DNA of 64,000 bases from assembly GCF_003651185.1 (NCBI RefSeq), contig NZ_RCDC01000004.1, positions 723,868 to 787,867 on the forward strand, read 5' to 3'. The notes beneath the pieces were generated by a model. The model was not told the origin of the DNA. It searched no databases and saw only the letters and a list, made by a program, of their open reading frames with translations. The position numbers and the translations under genes are program-made. This document shows, in pieces, positions 43,961 to 53,587 of the stretch. The DNA is from Stenotrophomonas rhizophila (GTDB taxonomy: Bacteria; Pseudomonadota; Gammaproteobacteria; Xanthomonadales; Xanthomonadaceae). Position 1 is the stretch's first letter, and each line of letters opens with the position of its first letter.

Positions 43961-45304
43961 ATGACACTGGCATTATCCGGTCGCGTTGTCGCGACCCTGT
44001 TCCTGGCCTCAAGCCTGTCCTTCGCCGCATCGGCGGCGACCAAGGCACCCTTTCCTGCCGAAGGCGTCTGGCGCGGCGAATTCACCATCGATGGCGACCC
44101 CATCCCCTTCAATTTCGAAGTGAAGGGCAAGCGCGCGCAGGACGCGACCTTCACCCTGCTCAACGGCACGCGCACGGACAAATTCAAGGTCACCCCGCGC
44201 GATGACGGGACGTTCTCTGTGCGGATGAACACCTACGACGCCGTCCTGGAAGGCAAGGTCTCCGAGGATGGCAAACACCTCGTGGGCCAGTACAAGGACC
44301 TGGTGCCCAGCCGCAACGGGGCGCGCAACCTTGCCTTCACCGCCGAACAGGGCGCGGCATGGCGCTTCGTCAAGCCAGGCCAGGACGAGGCGCCGGCGGC
44401 GGACCTCAGCGGCAAGTGGGCGGTGCAGACCATCGACAAGGCCGCCCGCCAGGACAAACGCAACCAGGTGGCCCTGCTCAAGCAGGAGGGCAATCGCCTC
44501 TCGGGCGTGTTCATGACCGTCGTCGGCGATACCCGCGAACTGGAAGGCACCGTGCAGGGCAATCGCTTCTATCTGTCCGGCTTCAGCGGGCCGAGCCCGT
44601 TGCTGATCCGCGGCACGATCGATGAAGACGGCAACATCCAGGGCGCGTTCGGCAGCGGCATCTACAACGTGGTCAAGTTCGAGGCCGAGAAGAGCGACAA
44701 GGTGGAGCTGCCCGATCCGTACAAGCTCACCTTCCTCAAGGATGGCCAGGACCGCATTGATTTCAGCTTCCCCGATCTGCAGGGCAAGCAGGTCTCGCTG
44801 CAGGACGACAAGTACCGCGGCAAGGTGGTGATTGTTGAAGTGATCGGCACCTGGTGCCCCAACTGCACCGACCAGACCTACTTCCTGGCGCCGTGGTTCA
44901 AGCAGAACCATCACCGTGGGGTGGAAGCGGTGGCCGTTGCCTTCGAGCAGGAAGACAACTTCGATTATTTCCAGAAGACCCTGACCACCTTCAAGGATTA
45001 TTTCGACATCCGTTACGACATCGTGTTCGGTGGTATCGCCGACAAGAAAGTCGCCACCGAAAAACTGAAGGGGCTCAATTACATGGCCGCCTTCCCGACC
45101 ACGATCATCATCGGCCGCGACGGCAAGGTCCGCGAGATCTATACCGGCTACACCGGCACGGTCACCGGTGAGTATCACCGGGATTACGTGACCCGCTTCA
45201 ACAGCCTGCTTGACGGACTGATCGCCGAACCGGATCCGTACGCGGCCAGCGCCGCTGCTCCCGCCGCCCCGGCGACGACCGCATCACTGGCGGTCGCCCC
45301 GTAA
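43961..45304 (+). CDS. Periplasmic TlpA-family thioredoxin with a large N-terminal domain
   Basis: The 447-residue protein starts at the ATG at 43961 (GGAAG upstream), giving a signal peptide ending SAAT. Residues 30-270 form a beta-rich domain of unknown type with two related halves (GVWRGEFTIDG; LSGKWAVQTID). The C-terminal thioredoxin domain has WCPNC (Cys299, Cys302) and a cis-proline in AFPTTIII. An Ala/Pro tail follows. It is the first gene of the periplasmic redox cluster and is probably a thiol-disulfide reductase. Confidence 0.9.
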   Translation: MTLALSGRVVATLFLASSLSFAASAATKAPFPAEGVWRGEFTIDGDPIPFNFEVKGKRAQDATFTLLNGTRTDKFKVTPRDDGTFSVRMNTYDAVLEGKVSEDGKHLVGQYKDLVPSRNGARNLAFTAEQGAAWRFVKPGQDEAPAADLSGKWAVQTIDKAARQDKRNQVALLKQEGNRLSGVFMTVVGDTRELEGTVQGNRFYLSGFSGPSPLLIRGTIDEDGNIQGAFGSGIYNVVKFEAEKSDKVELPDPYKLTFLKDGQDRIDFSFPDLQGKQVSLQDDKYRGKVVIVEVIGTWCPNCTDQTYFLAPWFKQNHHRGVEAVAVAFEQEDNFDYFQKTLTTFKDYFDIRYDIVFGGIADKKVATEKLKGLNYMAAFPTTIIIGRDGKVREIYTGYTGTVTGEYHRDYVTRFNSLLDGLIAEPDPYAASAAAPAAPATTASLAVAP

Positions 45305-45420
45305 CCCGCTGCAGCGGCCAGCGCGTCTGGCCGTTGCTCACCCGCTCCTGCGCTGCCTGCCCGGCACGGCCTCTTCGTGATGCCGCGGGCGACTGCGCGC
45401 CACTGCCCAGAGAACTTCAC

Positions 45421-46002
45421 ATGCGTACTCCCCTGATACTCGCACTGCTTGCCCTTTCCAGCGCACCCGCCGTGGCGACCGCCGCGCCGGTGACCTATCA
45501 GCTCGACCCCACCCACACCGATGTGCTGTTCACCTGGAACCACAACGGTTTCTCCTTCCCGACCGGCCGCGCGGCGATCAGCAGCGGCACGCTCATCTAC
45601 GATGCGGCCAAGCCCGCTGCGTCGCAGGTGCAGGTGGAGCTGCCACTGGCCGAGCTGGCCACCCACGTCCCGAAACTGGACGAGATCGTCAAGGGCGACA
45701 AGCTGTTCGATGTGGCCAAGCACCCGCAGGCCAGCTTCCGCAGTACCTCGGTGGTGTCGCAAGGCACCGGCCGCCTGAAAATCACCGGTGAGCTGACGCT
45801 GCATGGGGTGACCCGCCCGGTCGTGCTTGAGGCCACGCTCAACAAAGTGGGCGAACACCCGAGCCGCAAGGTGCCCACGATCGGCTTCAACGCCACGGCC
45901 GTCATCCGCCGCAGTGAGTTCGGCCTGACCGGGTTCCTGCCCAACATCGCCGACGAGGTGCAGCTGCGCATCACCACCGAGGGCCAGGGGGCGAAGGAGT
46001 GA
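45421..46002 (+). CDS. YceI-family periplasmic protein
   Basis: The 193-residue protein has a signal peptide (ending ATAAP) and the YceI pattern: YQLDPTHTDVLFTWNHNG, TGRLKITGELTLHGVTRPVVL and GFNATAVIRRSEFGL. YceI proteins are lipocalin-like and bind isoprenoids or other lipids; some occur with cytochromes. The ATG at 45421 gives the complete signal. The stop overlaps the GTG start of the next gene. Confidence 0.93.
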   Translation: MRTPLILALLALSSAPAVATAAPVTYQLDPTHTDVLFTWNHNGFSFPTGRAAISSGTLIYDAAKPAASQVQVELPLAELATHVPKLDEIVKGDKLFDVAKHPQASFRSTSVVSQGTGRLKITGELTLHGVTRPVVLEATLNKVGEHPSRKVPTIGFNATAVIRRSEFGLTGFLPNIADEVQLRITTEGQGAKE

Positions 46003-46448
46003 GTCGCAGCCTTGCCCCGTGGGTTGCCGCGTTGCTGCTCATCCCGTTCGGCGCGGCCGCCGCCGATACCCCGAAGGTCGCACTCGATCCGCGCTTGGAA
46101 GCGCGCACCGACGGCACCCGTGAGCTGGTGATCGACGCCCGCATCGAACCCGGCTGGATTCTGTATGCCTCGGATTTCGAGCAACCGCAGATCGGCCCAC
46201 GGGCAGCGCGGGTGACCCTGGCCGTTGGCGAACAGGCGCAGGGACCGCTGCACTCGGTCGCGCCGCGCGAAGGGCACGGCCGCAGTTTCGCCGGCGAGTA
46301 TCGCTATACCTACTTCAGCGAACGCGGTCAGCTGCGCCTGCCGGTCGCCGCCGGCACCGGACCGGTGAACGGCACCCTGCGTGCCCAGGTGTGCTTCGAG
46401 GAGAGCGGGCTGTGCGAGCTGGTCCAGCAGGAGATCGCCGCGCGTTGA
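45999..46448 (+). CDS. DsbD alpha-domain-like periplasmic protein
   Basis: The 149-residue protein has a signal peptide (ending GAAAAD) and an immunoglobulin-like domain resembling the N-terminal domain of DsbD: GWILYASDFEQPQIGPRAAR in the middle and a two-cysteine motif AQVCFEESGLCELV near the end. DsbD's alpha domain passes electrons to periplasmic thiol proteins; here it occurs without the membrane and gamma domains. The GTG start overlaps the yceI stop. It would suit the thioredoxins of this cluster. Confidence 0.8.
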   Translation: MSRSLAPWVAALLLIPFGAAAADTPKVALDPRLEARTDGTRELVIDARIEPGWILYASDFEQPQIGPRAARVTLAVGEQAQGPLHSVAPREGHGRSFAGEYRYTYFSERGQLRLPVAAGTGPVNGTLRAQVCFEESGLCELVQQEIAAR

Positions 46449-46461
46449 GCGCGGCACCGCC

Positions 46462-47463
46462 ATGTCCCGCCCTGTCCGCTCCCTTGCCCTGCTGGCCGCG
46501 CTGATCGGCGTTGCGGTACTGGCGCCGGTGTTCTCCGCCGATGCCCCGACCTACGACGGTGATCTCTCCGACAACCCACGCGCCCAGCTGGGCCGCCAGT
46601 TGTTCTTCGATCCCATCCTGTCGCGCGACCGCACGGTGTCGTGCGCCAGCTGCCACCAGCCTGCCCGCGCATTCGCCGATGACCGTGCGCTCAGCCTGGG
46701 CGTGGAAGGCCGTGTGGGCACCCGCAACACCCCCAGCGTGATGAACAGTGCCGGGCGCACCCGTTTCTTCTGGGATGGCCGCAGCGAAACCCTGGAAGAG
46801 CAGGCCCTGGCGCCGATCGCCAACCCGCTGGAAATGGACCTGCCGGTGGATCAGGCAGTGGCCCGGCTGCTTGCAGACCCGGCGTGGGTCGCGCGCTTCC
46901 AGGCGACCTACAACGCCGCACCCAGCCCGCGCACGCTGGGCCGGGCGCTGGGCGCCTACCAGAAGACCCTCAATACCGTGGACAGTCCCTACGACCGTTA
47001 TGCACTCGGCCAGGAAGACGCGATCAGCGACGCGGCCAAGCGCGGCCGCCTGCTGTTCATCACCAAGGCCCAGTGCGTGAGCTGCCACGCCGGCGAGGAT
47101 TTCACCTCGGACCGTTTCAAGAACATCGGCATCTACAACGGCCGGGAGTTCAATGACGAGGGCCGCGGCGGCATCACCGGCGATCCCACGCAGAAGGGCG
47201 AGTTCAAGGTGCCCGGCCTGCGCAACGTCGCACTGACCGCGCCGTACATGCACAACGGCATGTTCAAGACCCTGCGCGAGGTGATCGTGTACTACGACGA
47301 CCCCGGCAAGGTGATCCCCGATTCGATCGGCCGCGATGCACAGCTGCGCGATCCGCTGCACCTGACCGAAGCGGAGATCGACGATATCGAACAGTTCCTG
47401 CACACCTTGACCGATGACCGCTTCGCGTCGCGTGCGACGTCTTCGATGGCCTCCCCTCCATGA
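46462..47463 (+). CDS. Di-heme cytochrome c peroxidase (MauG/CcpA family)
   Basis: The 333-residue periplasmic protein has a signal peptide and two c-type heme sites, CASCH (residues 61-65) and CVSCH (205-209). GTRNTPSVMNSA, FFWDGRSETLEEQA and PGLRNVALTAPYMHNGMFKTL are typical. The family reduces hydrogen peroxide or carries out MauG-like oxidations. The start at 46462 follows the stop of the DsbD-like gene by 13 bases, and the stop overlaps the next thioredoxin gene (ATGA). Confidence 0.94.
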   Translation: MSRPVRSLALLAALIGVAVLAPVFSADAPTYDGDLSDNPRAQLGRQLFFDPILSRDRTVSCASCHQPARAFADDRALSLGVEGRVGTRNTPSVMNSAGRTRFFWDGRSETLEEQALAPIANPLEMDLPVDQAVARLLADPAWVARFQATYNAAPSPRTLGRALGAYQKTLNTVDSPYDRYALGQEDAISDAAKRGRLLFITKAQCVSCHAGEDFTSDRFKNIGIYNGREFNDEGRGGITGDPTQKGEFKVPGLRNVALTAPYMHNGMFKTLREVIVYYDDPGKVIPDSIGRDAQLRDPLHLTEAEIDDIEQFLHTLTDDRFASRATSSMASPP

Positions 47464-47996
47464 CCTCTCCTGCTTCGCATCTGCCGGCGCTGCTGGCCAC
47501 CGTACTGATGCTCGCGCTGCCCCTGGCATCGCACGCAGCCCCGCCAACACCCCCCGCTTCTGCCGGCCAGGCCGCACCCGCCCTGCACTGGACCGATCTG
47601 GACGGCGCCCCGGCGGCGCTGGCGCAATGGCGCGGCCGCCCGGTGCTGCTCAACTACTGGGCCAGCTGGTGTGGGCCCTGCCTGAAGGAGCTGCCGGACC
47701 TGCAGCATTTCTCGCAGGCGCAGGCACCGCTGCCGAACGGCGTGCAGGTGGTCGGCATCGCACTGGACGACATCGAGGCTGCCAACGCCCTGCGCGACCA
47801 GCTTCAGCTCACCTATCGGCAACTGGTGGAGAGCGACGGCCCGCCCGGCAGCGCCGCCACGTTCGGCAACCGCATCGGGACACTGCCCTTCTCGGTGTTG
47901 ATCGATGCGCAGGGCACGGTCCTGCAGGTCCACAACGGACCGCTGCATCCGGCCGATCTCGAGCGCTGGGCCGCTGCCGCGAGGGGGGCGCCGTGA
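47460..47996 (+). CDS. Periplasmic TlpA-family thioredoxin
   Basis: The 178-residue protein has a signal peptide (ending ASHAAP) and a thioredoxin fold with LNYWASWCGPCLKELP (Cys71, Cys74) and cis-proline GTLPFSVLI. The WCGPC motif fits a reductant of apocytochrome c or other periplasmic disulfides, possibly of the adjacent di-heme enzyme. It overlaps the peroxidase gene by four bases. Confidence 0.92.
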   Translation: MTSPASHLPALLATVLMLALPLASHAAPPTPPASAGQAAPALHWTDLDGAPAALAQWRGRPVLLNYWASWCGPCLKELPDLQHFSQAQAPLPNGVQVVGIALDDIEAANALRDQLQLTYRQLVESDGPPGSAATFGNRIGTLPFSVLIDAQGTVLQVHNGPLHPADLERWAAAARGAP

Positions 47997-48137
47997 TCCA
48001 CGCCCGGCGCATCGCCGCCGCGGCCGAACGCTGTTGTCCGGGTGCGCTGCCTCACCGCGCCTGATCCGGCGCTACCGCCGTTGCCTGCCCGCCGTATGCC
48101 CCTGCGCATCGGCCTTTCTTCTCCCTGGGGATCCTCC

Positions 48138-50702
48138 ATGCTGTCCACGCACCATCGCCTGCCGTTGGCCCTGGCCATCGTTTCCGCGCTCTCCCTGCCC
48201 CTTGCCGCCCACGCAGCGCCGGAGACGACTGCCAGTGCCATCACCGCTACCAGCACCGCCACGCTCGATACGGTCACCGTGACCGGCACCCGCGCCCAAG
48301 GCCGCACCGTGCGCGAAAGCGCGGCACCGATCGATGTGCTGTCGGCCGAAGACATCCGCGCGGCCAACGCGACCAGCCTGCTGGATGTGCTCAACACCAC
48401 CGTGCCCAGCTTCAACCTGCCGCTGGAAACCGGCGATCTGAACAGCATGGTGCGCGCCGGACAGCTGCGTGGCCTCAACGCCAGCCACGTGCTGGTGCTG
48501 GTGGATGGCAAACGCCGCCACGCCACCGCACTGCTGGGCGCCGGTGGTTTCGGCGGCGCCGCACCGGCCGATCTCGCCCTGATCCCCACCGGTGCGATCG
48601 AGCGCATCGAAGTGCTGCGCGATGGCGCCTCGGCGATCTACGGCTCGGACGCCATCGCCGGGGTGATCAATATCGTCACCAACAAGGCGGCGCGTGGCGG
48701 CAACGTCTCCTACCGCGATGGCACCTACTTCGCCGGCGATGGCCGTTCGCGCGTGGTGCAGGCCGATGTCGGCTTCGGCATCGGCGATGGCGGCTATCTG
48801 CATCTGGCCGCACAGCTGGATGATCAGCACGCCACCGACTACACCAGCCCCGCACGCGATACCTTCCTGTATTACTTCCCGCGCAACGCGGCCGGCACGG
48901 CGATCCGGCCCGGTGGCAACCAGGCCAGCAACCCGACGCTACCCGCCGGTGCCACGCCGGATCCGCGCGAAGCCACCCGCGACAACAACGCCTGGCGCAA
49001 CCGCGGCATCCGCGCGTTCCGCACCAAGACCGCCACCGCCAATGCCAGCCTGCCCCTGGCGGCGACGGTAGAGGCCTACGGGCTGCTGACGCTGGCCCAG
49101 CGCGATGCATGGGCACCGCAGAACTTCCGCCAGCCGCTTCGCAACGAAGTGGTGCGGGCCATCGATCCGGATGGCTTCGCACCCACCGAGCACATCGACG
49201 AGAACGATGCCGCGCTGACGCTGGGCGTCCGCGGCCAGGCCGGCGAGTGGGATTGGGACCTCAGCAGCGGCTACGGGCGCGATGCGATGGACATCAACCT
49301 GCACAACAGCATCAACCCCACTTATGGGCTGGACAGCCAGACCGACTTCTATATCGGCGACCTGCGCTACAGCGCCTGGACCCACAACCTGGATGTGCGC
49401 CGCCGGCTGCAGACCGCGTGGCTGGCCGCGCCGCTGGAGCTCAGCGCGGGTGCGGAGTACCGCGATGAGCGCTATCGGATCGGCGCGGGGGATGTGCAGT
49501 CCTACACCCATGGCGGGCAGCGGGTGCTGGACGGCCCCTACGCCGGCACGGTGCTGGGCATCGGCCTGGGCGGCTCGCAGGCGCTGCCCGGCTACCGGCC
49601 GGAAGACGCGGTGGATGTCAGCCGCAACAGCGGCGCGGTGTACGTCGGCGTCGCGGCCGACCTGGGCGCACGCTGGCGGGTGGACCTGGCGGGCCGGCAC
49701 GAGCGTTACTCGGATTTCGGCAGCGAGACCACCGGTCGCCTGTCCACCCGCTTTGCCCTGCATCCCCGGCTCGCCCTGCGCGGCACGATCAGCAACGGCT
49801 TCCAGGCCCCTTCGCTGGCTGCGCAGGCGTACCGCAACACCTCCAATGGCAATTTCTACACCGACCACATCCTGCAGGCCGGCTCGCCGCAGGCCATCGC
49901 GCTGGGCGCGCAGCCGTTGCGCCCGGAAACCTCGCGCAGCCTCAGCCTGGGCGTCGTGGCCGAGCCCTGGCCGGGCGCGTCGCTGACCGTGGATGCCTAC
50001 CGCATCGATGTGGATGACCGCATCGCACTGTCCACCACCTTCCGCGAGGGGCTGTATCCCGGCTCCGGTGCGCTGGTCACCGCGGTGGGCCTCGGCGCGC
50101 AGGATGGGGTGCGCTACTTCATCAATGCCGCCGATACGCGCACCGAAGGTGTGGAGGCCACGCTCGAAGGCCGCTTCGATCTTGGTCGCGGCGGCGCCCT
50201 GCGCTGGACCCTGGCCAGCAGCTACACCCGCGCGGAGATCACCGGGCTGGCCCCCACACCCGCGGTGCTGGCCGCCTTCAATGTGCCGGTGTTCAGCACC
50301 GGATCGCAGAACGAGTTGCTTTACAAGGCGCCGAAGTCCCGGCAGGTGCTGGGCCTTGACTGGAGCTTGGGCCGCTACCGCGTCGGCCTGCGCCAGAGCC
50401 GCTACGGGGACATCCAACGCTATGGATCGCCGACCACGGTGGCCAGCAGTGGGCCTTATGCGGGCCAGGCCGAGATCGCCTACGACATCGGCGGCCTCTG
50501 GATCACCGATCTGCAACTGGGCGCCACCCTGCCCGGCGGCTGGGACGTGGCACTGAACGCCAACAACGTGTTCGACCGCAAGGTCACGAAACTGCCCGAG
50601 CCGCTGCTGGCGGCGAACGAGTACTACCGCTACGCCAATGGGGGTCCGATCGATGGCTCCGGTGGGCTCTGGTCAGCCACCCTCCGTTACCGCTGGGACT
50701 GA
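48138..50702 (+). CDS. TonB-dependent outer-membrane receptor
   Basis: The 854-residue protein has a signal peptide, a TonB box LDTVTVTGTR just after it, a plug domain (SAEDIRAANATSLLDVL to IERIEVLRDGASAIYGSDA and GVINIVTNKA), and a C-terminal barrel ending in YRWD. The ATG at 48138 gives the full signal. It imports a substrate across the outer membrane using TonB energy; whether that is a siderophore, heme, metal or other nutrient cannot be told. It is 141 bases downstream of the second TlpA gene and may be part of the same cluster. Confidence 0.93.
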   Translation: MLSTHHRLPLALAIVSALSLPLAAHAAPETTASAITATSTATLDTVTVTGTRAQGRTVRESAAPIDVLSAEDIRAANATSLLDVLNTTVPSFNLPLETGDLNSMVRAGQLRGLNASHVLVLVDGKRRHATALLGAGGFGGAAPADLALIPTGAIERIEVLRDGASAIYGSDAIAGVINIVTNKAARGGNVSYRDGTYFAGDGRSRVVQADVGFGIGDGGYLHLAAQLDDQHATDYTSPARDTFLYYFPRNAAGTAIRPGGNQASNPTLPAGATPDPREATRDNNAWRNRGIRAFRTKTATANASLPLAATVEAYGLLTLAQRDAWAPQNFRQPLRNEVVRAIDPDGFAPTEHIDENDAALTLGVRGQAGEWDWDLSSGYGRDAMDINLHNSINPTYGLDSQTDFYIGDLRYSAWTHNLDVRRRLQTAWLAAPLELSAGAEYRDERYRIGAGDVQSYTHGGQRVLDGPYAGTVLGIGLGGSQALPGYRPEDAVDVSRNSGAVYVGVAADLGARWRVDLAGRHERYSDFGSETTGRLSTRFALHPRLALRGTISNGFQAPSLAAQAYRNTSNGNFYTDHILQAGSPQAIALGAQPLRPETSRSLSLGVVAEPWPGASLTVDAYRIDVDDRIALSTTFREGLYPGSGALVTAVGLGAQDGVRYFINAADTRTEGVEATLEGRFDLGRGGALRWTLASSYTRAEITGLAPTPAVLAAFNVPVFSTGSQNELLYKAPKSRQVLGLDWSLGRYRVGLRQSRYGDIQRYGSPTTVASSGPYAGQAEIAYDIGGLWITDLQLGATLPGGWDVALNANNVFDRKVTKLPEPLLAANEYYRYANGGPIDGSGGLWSATLRYRWD

Positions 50703-50780
50703 TCCGCGCGCAGCGCAAGGAACACCGTCGCATCCTCACAAATCAGGACGATCGCCTATGCAAAAATAAGGGAACTGTGG

Positions 50781-50806
50781 CACACCGCGTCGCAGGTGAC
50801 GGTGTG
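50781..50806 (+). other. Hairpin in the leader before the phytochrome gene
   Basis: CACACCG (50781-50787) pairs with CGGTGTG (50800-50806) across 12 bases. No T-run follows, so it is not a typical terminator of the receptor gene. It lies about 75 bases before the phytochrome start. The remaining 177-base gap shows no clear promoter. Confidence 0.4.
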
Positions 50807-50879
50807 TGCTCCTGAAAGACCAGGTGCCGCCGTGCCCTTTGGGCGGTGTCCAGCACTGGTAAAGATCAGGAGTCAATGA

Positions 50880-53117
50880 ATGTCCTCGAGGAATTCCGGC
50901 GCAAGCGCCTTGGATCTGTCCAGCTGTGCGCGTGAGCCGATCCGTACCCCCGGCGCGATCCAGCCCTACGGATTGATCCTGGTCCTCGACCACCCGACAT
51001 TGACCGTCAACGCCCGCGCCGTCGCGCGGCCGGAACTCATCGAGACGCTCGGCGATCCGCTCGGGCAATCCCTTGACACCGTGCTCGGCGGCACGCTGGC
51101 CCACTGCAGGCCGCTGCTGGTGGCGCTGGAGCAAGGTGCTTCGCACTTCCTCGGCGCGCTTCCGGTCGGCATGGCCGGCCACCACCCTACGGTGGCGCAC
51201 CGCATCGGGGATGACGTCATCATCGAGCTGGAAGCCCCGGTGCCGGGCGAGCCAGGCTCGCTGGAAGACCTCTATCCCTCGATCCGCCGCTTCATGGCCG
51301 CGATCGAGCGGGCGCCCACCACGCAGGCCCTAAGTGAGATCGCCGCGGTGCATATCCGCGAGCTGACCGGCTTCGACCGCACGATGATCTACCAGTTTGA
51401 CCCGGACTGGAACGGCGCGGTCGTGGCCGAGGACCGCAACAGCGTGTTGCCCTCCTACCTGGATCTGCGCTTCCCGGAATCGGACATTCCCGCGCAGGCG
51501 CGTGAGCTGTACCGGCAGAACCGGATCCGGCTGATCGCTGACAGCCACTACACCCCGGTACCGCTGGTGCGCGTGCCCGCGATCGCCGAGGCGCCGCCCA
51601 CCGACCTCGGCCCGGCCATGCTGCGCAGCGTCTCCCCGGTGCACCTGCAGTACATGCGCAACATGGGCACCGGTGCATCGATGTCGGTCTCGGTGCTGTG
51701 CGAGGGCGAACTGTGGGGCCTGATCTCCTGCCATAACCGGCGCGCGCGCCGGGTGCCGTACCACGTGCGCACGGCCTGCGAGTTCATTGGCCAGATCCTG
51801 TCGCTGCAGATTTCGCTGAAGCAGCGCGCGGTGCAGGTCGAAGAACGCATTGCACGCCGCGCCATCCAGGTGCGGCTGCTCGGCCGGATGGCCGGCGATA
51901 CCGACTTCATGGCCGCGCTGGGCCGCGATCAACGCAGCCTGCTCGCGCTGACCCAATCGGCCGGTGCGGCGATCGTGCACCGTGGCGAATGCATCCTGCA
52001 CGGCGACTGCCCGAGCCAGCGCCAGGTGATGCAGCTGGTCCAGTGGTTGACCGCCCAGCCTATCGAGGGCGACATCTTCTGCACCGACACGCTCCCGCAG
52101 CAATGGAAGCACGCCGAAGCCTTCGCCGGCGTCGCCAGTGGCGTGCTGGCCATCTCCATCTCGCAGATCCACGACAGCTTCGTGATCTGGTTCCGGCCGG
52201 AGGTGGTCCGCACCGTCCGCTGGGGCGGTGATCCGCGCAAGGAAGAAAGCGAGCAGCCGCTGTCGCCGCGCACCTCCTTCGAAGGCTGGAAGCAGACGGT
52301 GCGCGAGCAGTCGCTGCCCTGGAACGAGGTCGACCGTGATGCCGCGCTGGAACTGCGCACCGCGATCGTGGACATCGTGCTGCGCAAGGCCGAGGAGATG
52401 GCGGCGTTGAATGAACAGTTGCTCCGCAGCAACAAGGAGCTCGAAGCGTTCTCCTATTCGGTCAGTCATGACCTGCGCGCACCATTCCGCCACATCGTGG
52501 GCTACTCCGAACTGCTGTGGTCGTCGGCCGGCGAGCGATTGAACGATTCAGAAAAGAGATTCCTCGAGACCATCGTGGAGTCGGCAAAATCGGCAGGGAC
52601 GCTGGTGGATGATCTGCTCAGCTTCTCGCAGATGGGCCGCTCCACGATGGGCCAGATCGCGATGGACATGACCGCCCTGGCGGATGACGTGCGCCACAAG
52701 CTGGACATGGAATACACCGGCCGTGCCATCGCCTGGGAGATCAGGACGCTGCCCAGGGTACTGGCCGACCCCGGCATGCTGCGGCTGGTCTGGCAGAACC
52801 TGCTGTCCAACGCGATCAAGTTCACCCGTGACACGCCCGAGCCACGCATCGAGGTGGGTCACCAACGCAATGACACGGAGGACATCTTCTTCGTGAAAGA
52901 CAACGGCTGCGGTTTCGACATGCGCTATGTGGACAAGCTGTTCGGCGTGTTCCAGCGGCTGCATCACGTCGATGAGTACGAAGGCACCGGCATCGGCCTG
53001 GCCAACGTGCACCGCATCATCACCCGCCATGGCGGCCGCACCTGGGCCGAAGGCCAGGTCGGCGCCGGCGCCACCTTCTATTTCACCATTCCCTTTGCTG
53101 ATGGAGACCACCTATGA
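50880..53117 (+). CDS. bphP: Bacteriophytochrome histidine kinase
   Basis: The 745-residue red/far-red photoreceptor has PAS-GAF-PHY-HisKA-HATPase order. The biliverdin-binding Cys16 is in LSSCAREPIRTPG; the GAF contains PESDIPAQAR and RSVSPVHLQYMRNMG; the PHY tongue has WGGDP and SPRTSF. His530 in YSVSHDLRAPF is the phospho-acceptor and GTGIGLANV the G2 box. AGGAG lies seven bases before the ATG at 50880. No bphO heme oxygenase is adjacent, so biliverdin must come from elsewhere. It overlaps an Rcp1-like regulator. Confidence 0.96.
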   Translation: MSSRNSGASALDLSSCAREPIRTPGAIQPYGLILVLDHPTLTVNARAVARPELIETLGDPLGQSLDTVLGGTLAHCRPLLVALEQGASHFLGALPVGMAGHHPTVAHRIGDDVIIELEAPVPGEPGSLEDLYPSIRRFMAAIERAPTTQALSEIAAVHIRELTGFDRTMIYQFDPDWNGAVVAEDRNSVLPSYLDLRFPESDIPAQARELYRQNRIRLIADSHYTPVPLVRVPAIAEAPPTDLGPAMLRSVSPVHLQYMRNMGTGASMSVSVLCEGELWGLISCHNRRARRVPYHVRTACEFIGQILSLQISLKQRAVQVEERIARRAIQVRLLGRMAGDTDFMAALGRDQRSLLALTQSAGAAIVHRGECILHGDCPSQRQVMQLVQWLTAQPIEGDIFCTDTLPQQWKHAEAFAGVASGVLAISISQIHDSFVIWFRPEVVRTVRWGGDPRKEESEQPLSPRTSFEGWKQTVREQSLPWNEVDRDAALELRTAIVDIVLRKAEEMAALNEQLLRSNKELEAFSYSVSHDLRAPFRHIVGYSELLWSSAGERLNDSEKRFLETIVESAKSAGTLVDDLLSFSQMGRSTMGQIAMDMTALADDVRHKLDMEYTGRAIAWEIRTLPRVLADPGMLRLVWQNLLSNAIKFTRDTPEPRIEVGHQRNDTEDIFFVKDNGCGFDMRYVDKLFGVFQRLHHVDEYEGTGIGLANVHRIITRHGGRTWAEGQVGAGATFYFTIPFADGDHL

Positions 53118-53587
53118 GAGATCTGCGACCGATCCTGCTCGTAGAAGACAACCCGAAAGACGCCGAATTGACGATGGCGGCGCTTGCGCGCTGCCAGCTG
53201 CTCAACGACGTGACCCATGTGCGCGACGGCGTGGAAGCGCTGGAGTATCTCCGCTGCCAGGGTCCCTATGCAGGCGCCATGCACGGCGGCCCGGTGGTGG
53301 TGCTGCTGGATGTGAAACTGCCCAAGCTCAACGGCCTGGAAGTCCTCAAGGAAATCCGCAGCGACCGCGCCCTGAGCAGCACCCCGGTGGTGATGCTGAC
53401 CTCCTCGCGGGAAGAACAGGATCTGATCCGCAGCTACGAACTGGGCGTCAACGCCTTCGTGGTCAAGCCGGTGGATTTCAAGGAGTTCCTCGAGGCGATC
53501 CAGGGGCTGGGCATGTTCTGGGGCATCACCAATCAGCCGCCACCGCACGGCACCCTGTTCGGTGGGAAGAGTACAAACGATGGCTGA
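53114..53587 (+). CDS. Rcp1-like response regulator, partner of the phytochrome
   Basis: The 157-residue protein is a single receiver domain with ILLVEDNPKDAELT, phospho-acceptor Asp66 in LLDVKLPKLNG, and VVKPVDFKEF. This longer receiver type is the usual partner of phytochrome kinases (Rcp1). It overlaps the phytochrome gene by four bases (ATGA) and the next hybrid kinase by eight. No DNA-binding domain is present, so signal output goes by protein contact. Confidence 0.94.
   Translation: MRDLRPILLVEDNPKDAELTMAALARCQLLNDVTHVRDGVEALEYLRCQGPYAGAMHGGPVVVLLDVKLPKLNGLEVLKEIRSDRALSSTPVVMLTSSREEQDLIRSYELGVNAFVVKPVDFKEFLEAIQGLGMFWGITNQPPPHGTLFGGKSTNDG

Noticed and set aside
50703..50879. Possible c-di-GMP or other riboswitch before the phytochrome gene
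   Set aside because: Only a single simple hairpin is present; no conserved aptamer motif could be matched.
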